NCBI RefSeq assembly: GCF_050624435.1
Contig: NC_134541.1
Location: 11,400,995 to 11,464,994, forward strand
Direction: 5' to 3'
DNA from: Tenrec ecaudatus
Lineage: Eukaryota; Chordata; Mammalia; Afrosoricida; Tenrecidae
DNA: 64,000 nucleotides
The notes below the pieces were generated by a model. That model was not told the DNA's origin. It saw only the letters and a program-made list of their open reading frames with translations, and made no database searches. The translations under genes and the position numbers were made by a program. Shown one piece after another: positions 58,181-64,000 of the stretch (position 1 is its first letter; each line of letters begins with the position of its first letter).

Positions 58181-58184
58181 GTTT

Positions 58185-59675
58185 GTTTGTTTGTTTTGAG
58201 TTCTAGAAACAGCACCTGGGAATTTTGTGGAAACAGATTCTGGTTCAGTGGCCCTTGTGTGGAAAGTAAAATTCCCAGCAGGGTGGAACCAGAAGGGCCA
58301 GTTGGAAACCCTACCCAGGGCATCGGCATTTTCTAGCCCCTTCATTTGTTTTCATTTATTTTGTTAAATTTAAGACTCACCGCCAGTCTTGAAGCAGATT
58401 TTGCCAAACACTGTCTCATGCATTCTCTGACAGCCATTAGGTTGTTCTTTCAGATCCAGGAGGCCCATTTTTCTGTTTATGAAACTTTATTAAAGTACCG
58501 ATTTCCTAATTTTATTGCAACTTTTTTGCAAACTGATCTCTTGTTAAAAAAAAACACTCAGTGTGCAAAGTGGACTGTCATCTCCCCCCAAAGGTCTTCC
58601 CATCTCCTCCCTCCAGGCCCCCCTGCCCCTGTCCCTGGCTCTGCCTGCCTGGGCAGACATTGATTCTGGAAGCCCCTGCCGGATGTAAACATGCCTCTGC
58701 TTTCCCCTCTCTTAAAGCTCCCCTCTCTCTGAACCAGCGCGCCTCCAAGAGGCTGTGCCATTCCTCCTAATACTTCTCGACCCTTGCCTCCTTTCCAAAG
58801 ATCAGCTTTTTCATCAGCTGGGCGACCAACGACAGCCCTATTTGAGTATGAAAATTTCAATGTTAAGCTTCTTGAGCTAGGGCCAGGCCCTCAGAGGCGG
58901 TTTAATGTCAGCCCCAGGAAACGGGCACATGCCGCAGAATTTACAACTGGCCCCCGTGACTGGCCGATCAGGGAGAGAGTCGGAGAGGCGCACATTAACC
59001 AGTCCGCCCACGTGCAGAGCTGCAAAGGCGAGCAGTGCCCTGCGAGCACAATGGGAAATTGAAGATTAGCTCCGAGGTGTTCAGGGTCAAAGAGAGGTCA
59101 ACACATACTCATGCACCAGCATTTATTTATTTTTAAAATATTTTTGGAGGGGTAGGGTGTCTGCACTTTGGAGGGAATGTCATGGATTGGCTTTCACCTC
59201 GGGGTGCCGGGAGAACACGTAGACCGACTCCTCTTCTTCGGAAACCATCACCCACGCGGAGGCTTGGTTTGGGTCCCACGTCTGCATCCGAAAGGTGTGG
59301 AGCCCTTTGCTGCAAGAGCAAACAGCTCTAGTCATTGGCGGGGTGGTGTGGGGGGAAACCCCGCCCTGGGGTGAAGCAGCGAAAGTCGGCCAAAAGGGAT
59401 AGGTGTATTTCATAGAAGTGGCTTAGTGGCTTAGGCTGTGGCCGCGAAGTGGAGTGTCCCATTTAACTTTTGCAAAAAGCTCCCCCCGCTCCCCTCCCTC
59501 ACCCCTGACTTCTGCAGCATCTTGGTGGCAAAGGCATGGGAAAAACCCAGGGCCTGAGTTCAGAGTGGGTGTCAGCCATCCAAGTGACAGGGCAGGTCTT
59601 CAGAGGGGGCAGAATAAAGGCTTCTGGCACTTCAGTTCCTGTGCCAGCCTCCTGGGCACTTTGTAAAGCAGAATG
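58185..59675. other. Low-repeat block of intron 4
   Basis: No repeat family recognised. 58800-59100 is unusually even single-copy sequence with balanced composition, a candidate conserved noncoding element (inference only). Confidence 0.45.
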
Positions 59676-59679
59676 AGGC

Positions 59680-59880
59680 CTGGTGACATAGTGGTTACAC
59701 AATGGGCTATAAACCGCAAGGTCAGCAGTTCAAAACCATCAGCTGCTCCGAGGGAGAAATAGGGGGCTTTTGACTCCTGTCAAGAGTTACAGTTTCAGAA
59801 ACCCACAGGGGCAGTTCTACCCTGTCCCATAGAGTCAGCATGAGTCAGCATCGAGTCCGTGGCAGTGAGTTTTTGCGTTT
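59680..59880 (+). mobile_element. AfroSINE, near full length
   Basis: 'gcctggtgacatagtggtta', 'ggtcagcagttcaaaaccat' and 'catcgagtccgtggcagtga'. Confidence 0.92.
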
Positions 59881-60004
59881 TATGAAGCAGGTGTCACTGG
59901 GGGGCTTTCATGACTAATTCAGGACAAGCTGTGTGATTTGCTCGGATAAGTGGAAAGAGAGATACACAAATCCAAGTCCCTTGTGTCTGTATAGATCTCT
60001 CTCA

Positions 60005-60200
60005 CCCGTGGTGATGTAATGGCTAAGTTAAGCATTTGCTGCTAAACAAAAGACCAGTGGTTCAAACCCACTAGCCTCTCTGGACACACCAGGGACTCCT
60101 GGGAAAAGACCCGGTGGGCGACGCACTCCTGTGACAGGGACAGCGTAGGGAACCCTGTGAGTAGAACTCGAATCGATGGCACCTATCAGGACCAACCCAC
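60005..60200 (+). mobile_element. AfroSINE, diverged
   Basis: 'gaccagtggttcaaacccac' and 'gaactcgaatcgatggcacc'. The RTE copy follows within 30 bp. Confidence 0.8.
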
Positions 60201-60229
60201 ACCACTCGCCTGTCGGTGTGCCATGGTGG

Positions 60230-61150
60230 CTTGTCTGTTGCTGTGATGCTGGACGCTTTGTCAGCGGCATCTGAGATACCAGCAGGGCCACTCGGGGCTC
60301 CCGAGAGGCAAGGATGATGAGACATCGTCTCATGGACTTGGCCACGCTATCAGGAGGGATGAAGCCCTGGAGCAGGACTTCAACTAGTGAAGTGGGAGGT
60401 CAATGGGAAACAGGAGATGGCTTGACAGTGGCTGCAGCGGTGGCCTCAGGCCTGTGCCTGTGGGGCTGGTGCCGGACCGGGCAGTGCTTCCTCCTTCTGT
60501 GGTACACAGGTTGTGCACAAGGCACCTCTTGTACACTAGGAACATCTTGTACACAGGTTGTGCACGAGGCGCCTCTTGTACACTAGGAACATCTTGTACA
60601 CAGGTTGTGCACGAGGCGCCTCTTGTACACTAGGAACATCTTGTACACAGGTTGTGCACGAGGCGCCTCTTGTACACTAGGAACATCTTGTACACAGGTT
60701 GTGCATGAGGAGCCTCTTGTACACAGGTTGTACACTGGGGTGGGAGCATCTTGTACACAGGTTGTACACTGGGGTTGGAGCCTCTTGTTCACAGGTTGTA
60801 CACTGGGGTTGGAGCATCTTGTACACAGGTTGTACACAAGGAACCTCTTGTTCACAGGTTGTACACTGGGGTTGGAGTCTCTTGTTCACAGGTTGTACAC
60901 AAGGAGCCTCTTGTTCACAGGTTGTACACGGGGAGCCTCTTGTACACAGGTTGTGCATAAGGAGCCTCTTGTACACAGGTTGTGCATAAGGAGCCTCTTG
61001 TACACAGGTTGTACACTGGGGTGGAAGCATCTTGTACACAGGTTGTACACAAGGAGCCTCTTGTACACAGGTTGTACACTGGGGTGGGAGCCTCTTGTAC
61101 ACAGGTTGCACACTGGGGTTGGAGCCGGCTCACTAGCACCTCACGGCAAC
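60230..61150 (+). mobile_element. RTE/BovB-type LINE 3' end carrying an internal minisatellite
   Basis: RTE 3' coding remnants run to 60504 ('tggacttggccacgctatca', 'accgggcagtgcttcctcct'). After the tandem array, RTE terminus sequence resumes: 'ggagccggctcactagcacc' then 'tcacggcaaca' (61121-61151). Confidence 0.75.
60505..61126 (+). repeat. Minisatellite with 29-, 34- and 47-bp units
   Basis: Seventeen complete units each beginning cacaggttgt plus a final partial one. Order of lengths: 47x4, 29, 34, 34, 34, 29, 34, 29, 29, 29, 29, 34, 29, 34. The 47-mer is a 29-mer plus 18 bp ('cactaggaacatcttgta'). Units 2-4 are identical, so the left end duplicated most recently. Open frames across it reflect the lack of stops in the unit. 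Confidence 0.97.
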
Positions 61151-61154
61151 ATTT

Positions 61155-62045
61155 CCATCTTAGGGGCTTGGGGGGAAGGGAGAGAAGAGCAGCCGGGGCT
61201 TGGGAAGGATGCCTGCCAGTCGCTCCCTGGTGGCTGCCAGGCTGCGCTTTGCCGTCAACAGCTGGCCTCCAGGTGAGTCCCTGTTCTCTGCCGGGACAGG
61301 CAAGCACCCCTGTGAAAGCGCTGCCTTTTGCCTCCTGCTGCTTTGCCGGAGGGCAGCGTGGCCGAGCGCTTCTGGAATACGTTCTTTTATTTTTCCTGAT
61401 CGTAAATCAGGACCTGGAGTGGAGGCAAACGCCGGCCCAGACAGAACACGGACCTGATGGCAGGTCATGGGCTCAACTCTGCTTCCTTCTCGTTTCAGAC
61501 GCTTCCTATAAGCGTCTTCCTACATCTAGAAAAGAACGACTGACCGGTTACAGTCTGTATCAGAGAATGGGCCAGCCCCTCTCCCCCATGTCCCCAGAGA
61601 GACTTCCTAGTAACCCTTCGACTCATCGCCCCCGCGCTGCCCTCGGCCTCCTGAACCCCGCTGCTGTGTTTCTAGGGAGGCACTAGATGGAACTACAGTG
61701 GACAATTCTTTGCCTTTGCTTCTGGGGAGGAAACTTGTAACTAGGTCTTAAAAATCTGAAGGCAGGCATGGTAGCTTGGGTCAGGCCACCGACATAAATT
61801 CCGGTAATAAAACCAAAGGCAACGTGTAAATTTATGTTTGGGGAAACGGGCAAGCGCAGGGGGAGGACACGCTCATCGGCGCCCCAGGCCACACTGAGTT
61901 AGTCTTCCCGGGATGGACAAAGCCGGGAGGGGCAGGCTTTGTCTGTGCCTGGACTTTGTGTCTCTCTCTTGCTGGTGCCCCTAGCCGAACGAGAGGAATT
62001 TCTCGGGAGTAGGAGTTCTGAATGTGATTCACCCACTGCCGTTGA
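61155..62045. other. Intron 4 stretch, nothing assigned
   Basis: No gene or repeat recognised. Open frames continuing from the minisatellite show no known domain. Confidence 0.4.
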
Positions 62046-62049
62046 ATCC

Positions 62050-62195
62050 AGGAGCCTGGTGGCAAAGTGGGCAACATAGGTCAGCAGTTCAAAACCACCA
62101 GCCGCTCCTCCGGAGAAAGACGGGCTTTCTACTCTTACCGGCAGTCACAGGGTCGGAAACTCACAGGGGCAGTTCTGCCCTGCTCTGTAGTGTTG
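62050..62195 (+). mobile_element. AfroSINE
   Basis: 'ggagcctggtggcaaagtgg', 'ggtcagcagttcaaaaccac' and 'gggcagttctgccctgctct'. Confidence 0.88.
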
Positions 62196-62239
62196 TTTTG
62201 GCTCGGCCTCTGCTCTCTGGCAGAGAGCTCGCTGTTTTT

Positions 62240-62415
62240 CTGACCACCGAGTCACCCCTGACTCAGGACCACCCTGCAGGACAGAGTGGAATTGCTGGCG
62301 AGTGTCGGAGGCGGTACGTTGTTACAGAAGCAGGCTGCCTCAACCTTCTCCCGAGGAGCGGCTGGTGGGTTTGAATCACCCACCTTTTGATTAGCAGTCC
62401 AACACCTCTTGAGCC
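62240..62415 (-). mobile_element. AfroSINE
   Basis: 'aggctgcctcaaccttctcc', 'tggtgggtttgaatcaccca' and 'gattagcagtccaacacctc', facing the preceding SINE. Confidence 0.87.
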
Positions 62416-62419
62416 CACG

Positions 62420-62870
62420 GAGCTGCCAGGCCTCCCTTCTGCTCTCTCTTTACCAGTTTCTGGAGCCCCTTGTGGCACCCATTAGAGGTTCATGTCTGCT
62501 TGGGCACCTCAGACAAAAGGCCTGGTGGTCTGGGTCGAGAAACCAGCTATTGGGGCTGCTGGGAGCGCACCCTGCTCTGAGAGGTTGGAGATCCCCAGAG
62601 GCGGAGCCGGCTGGATGGGACTGCCGCTGGGGTTCCCTCCCTGAACTTTTCGTTGTGGATTAGGTGAAGCGCTGATCACCCGTTTTACATGCCGGAACGC
62701 ATACGTCTTTTGTGGCAAGGTGTCCATTGCAACCCTGCGGATCCCACGTCTTCCCTGCGTCTCGGCCTTCCTGACCTCCCTTCCCAGCCTCTGGGTTGTC
62801 CCTGGGTGAATGCTGACCTTAAATGGTTGGTTATATGGAAACACGGGGGTGACTAGGGGCCACAGTCTAC
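62420..62870. other. Intron 4 stretch, nothing assigned
   Basis: No gene or repeat recognised. Confidence 0.4.
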
Positions 62871-62872
62871 AG

Positions 62873-63079
62873 CAGGGGTTCTCCACCTTCCCAGTGCCGT
62901 GACCCTTTCATACAGTTCCTCACGTTGTGGTTACCCCCCTCTCCCCGCTTCCAAACCATAACATTATTTTCGATGCTACTTCTTAACTGTCATTTTGCTA
63001 CTGTTAGTAATCGAGCGACCCCTGTGAAAGGGCCATTCAACCCCCAAAGGGGTCGAGACCCAGCGGTTCTCAACCTGTG
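62873..63079 (+). mobile_element. SPIN (hAT) short copy with inverted 3' terminus
   Basis: Starts caggggttctccaccttcc and follows the short-SPIN sequence to 63060. The last 19 bp (63061-63079, cagcggttctcaacctgtg) are the exact reverse complement of the expected SPIN end. Flanking 8-mers gtctacag (62865-62872) and gtctaagg (63080-63087) match 6/8, placing the flipped piece inside the element. Confidence 0.88.
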
Positions 63080-63468
63080 GTCTAAGGGTTCCATCTGGCT
63101 CCACATTTTTCTCCCACACTATGTAGGACCTTCTAGCGAGATCCTTTTCAGAGGGGTTTGTGGTGGGACCTGGTGTTTTTGAGACTGCACGCAGTCTCGG
63201 TTGATGGCCAGTTTCGAGCCGCTGTGGAACAGCGGTCAGATGGTCTGATGGGTGACAGGTGTCTGAGTGGCCTGGGATGGGTTTAGTGCCTTATAAGTGG
63301 GGTCCTTGACTTACCCTCCAGAGTAGTCTGGCAGTAGGTGACCCCTTTCTGAGAGAGGTAGGAAGTGATGCTGTCGGGGGTACGTTACAAGGCACGTGGG
63401 CCCCGTAGGTAGACACGCCGAATCGGATGGAATTAGGACCGTGATGCATCTTGAACCTTTCTTCCCAG

Positions 63469-63527
63469 GGACAGTGAAGGTGAAGAGTTCCAACATCCAG
63501 GTGGGGGATCTCATCCTCCTTGAGAAG
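63469..63527 (+). CDS. ATP9A: ATP9A coding exon 5 (actuator domain, partial gene)
   Basis: Supplies the last two bases of the split Gly codon and 19 further residues, TVKVKSSNIQVGDLILLEK (about 147-165). This is the first beta-strand pair of the actuator (A) domain; 'VGDLI' is a conserved P-type ATPase motif. Acceptor is ttcttcccag; donor is gtgagt. The dephosphorylation loop (DGET), the phosphorylated Asp (DKTGT) and the remaining eight membrane helices lie beyond the window, so integrity of the enzyme cannot be judged. The next intron continues to the right edge. Confidence 0.95.
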
Positions 63528-63529
63528 GT

Positions 63530-63817
63530 GAGTGGGGACTCGGGACTCGGCGTGGGTTTGCCCTCCGCAGTGTCTGCCGCCAGTCAGTTCTCACCTGCAT
63601 TCCACGTAGCTGTGGCCTCATTGGATGCATGCCTTGGCAAGGAATTCCCCCCACCAGCTTTGCCCAGTGGAAAGAGAGCTTTCTCATAAGATACAAAGAA
63701 AAAGAAATTACCACCCCCCCACCCCCCTGGTTTATCTGCCAGAAATCCTGCTCAGAAGCACATGCACAGTTTTTTTCTTTTTGGGGGGTAGGAGGTGGGG
63801 TTTACTGCTCATCAAAC
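63530..63817 (+). other. ATP9A: Start of ATP9A intron 5
   Basis: Donor gtgagt at 63528 opens an intron that runs off the window. Single-copy sequence with a C-rich tract at 63713-63727, then a SINE. Confidence 0.85.
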
Positions 63818-64000
63818 CGAAGAGCCCTGCGGCATAGAAGTTAGCGGTTGGCCTGATAACTGCAAAGTCAGCAGTTCGAAGCCACAGCCACTCTGTGGGC
63901 GAAAGAGGAGACTTTCTACTCTCGGTAGGGTTTACATTACAGCCTCAGAAATCCACAGGGGCAGGTAGTTCTACTCTGCCCTGTAGGGTCACCTGTGAGT
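63818..64000 (+). mobile_element. AfroSINE, cut by window edge
   Basis: 'agagccctgcggcatagaag' head, 'gtcagcagttcgaagccaca' middle and 'gccctgtagggtcacctgtg' to the last base. Confidence 0.9.

Larger units (their letters stand above)
48109..63468 (+). other. ATP9A: ATP9A intron 4
   Basis: 15.4-kb phase-1 intron. It contains a solo LTR close to exon 4, a low-repeat block at about 49.2-50.8 kb, two L1-like ends with target duplications, a long and a short SPIN, and the 622-bp minisatellite. Confidence 0.93.

Noticed and set aside
60505..61126. CRISPR-like array
   Set aside because: Units are adjacent without unique spacers, the host is a mammal, and no cas genes are present. It is a minisatellite.
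60605..61276. 223-codon open frame (and antisense frames) over the tandem array
   Set aside because: The unit lacks stops in most frames, unit lengths are not multiples of three, and the repeats shift frame. Not a repeat protein gene.

Overview
This window is mammalian nuclear DNA. It holds the promoter/CpG island and first five coding exons of ATP9A on the + strand: 495 nt of CDS (165 codons) spread over 60 kb. ATP9A is a class-2 P4-ATPase (phospholipid flippase family, yeast Neo1 relative) of endosomes and trans-Golgi. No other intact protein-coding gene is visible. The gene runs off the right edge before its catalytic domains.

The repeats point to an afrotherian, most likely the lesser hedgehog tenrec (Echinops telfairi). 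They include dozens of tRNA-derived AfroSINEs, many fragments of an afrotherian RTE/BovB-type LINE, and four copies of the hAT transposon SPIN ('Space Invader'). SPIN is known from tenrec through horizontal transfer and is not, to my knowledge, reported from elephant. The species is an inference from repeats, not from a database match.

Layout: 1-2900 is 5' flank (L1 end, SINE, mariner-like element). 2900-3990 is the CpG island with exon 1 (coding 3385-3452). Intron 1 (3453-31418) carries SINEs, RTE fragments, two short SPINs, class III (ERVL-like) LTRs and MIR remnants. Exon 2 is 31419-31563. Intron 2 (31564-35042) contains an NME2-like processed pseudogene and an LTR. Exon 3 is 35043-35156, with a SINE touching its splice donor. 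Intron 3 (35157-47999) contains a 2.4-kb L1-like insertion with a 17-bp target duplication and an LTR nested in a SINE. Exon 4 is 48000-48108. Intron 4 (48109-63468) holds a solo LTR with a perfect 4-bp duplication, more L1-like ends, a long SPIN inside a SINE, a 622-bp minisatellite and a SPIN with an inverted terminus. Exon 5 is 63469-63527.

The most unusual structures are not genes: (i) a minisatellite at 60505-61126 that seems to have grown from the 3' terminus of an RTE copy, (ii) a SPIN copy whose last 19 bp are exactly inverted inside its target-site duplication, (iii) a head-to-head LTR foldback at 25250-26007, and (iv) a SINE head that merges with the exon 3 splice donor. I found no new multi-gene system.
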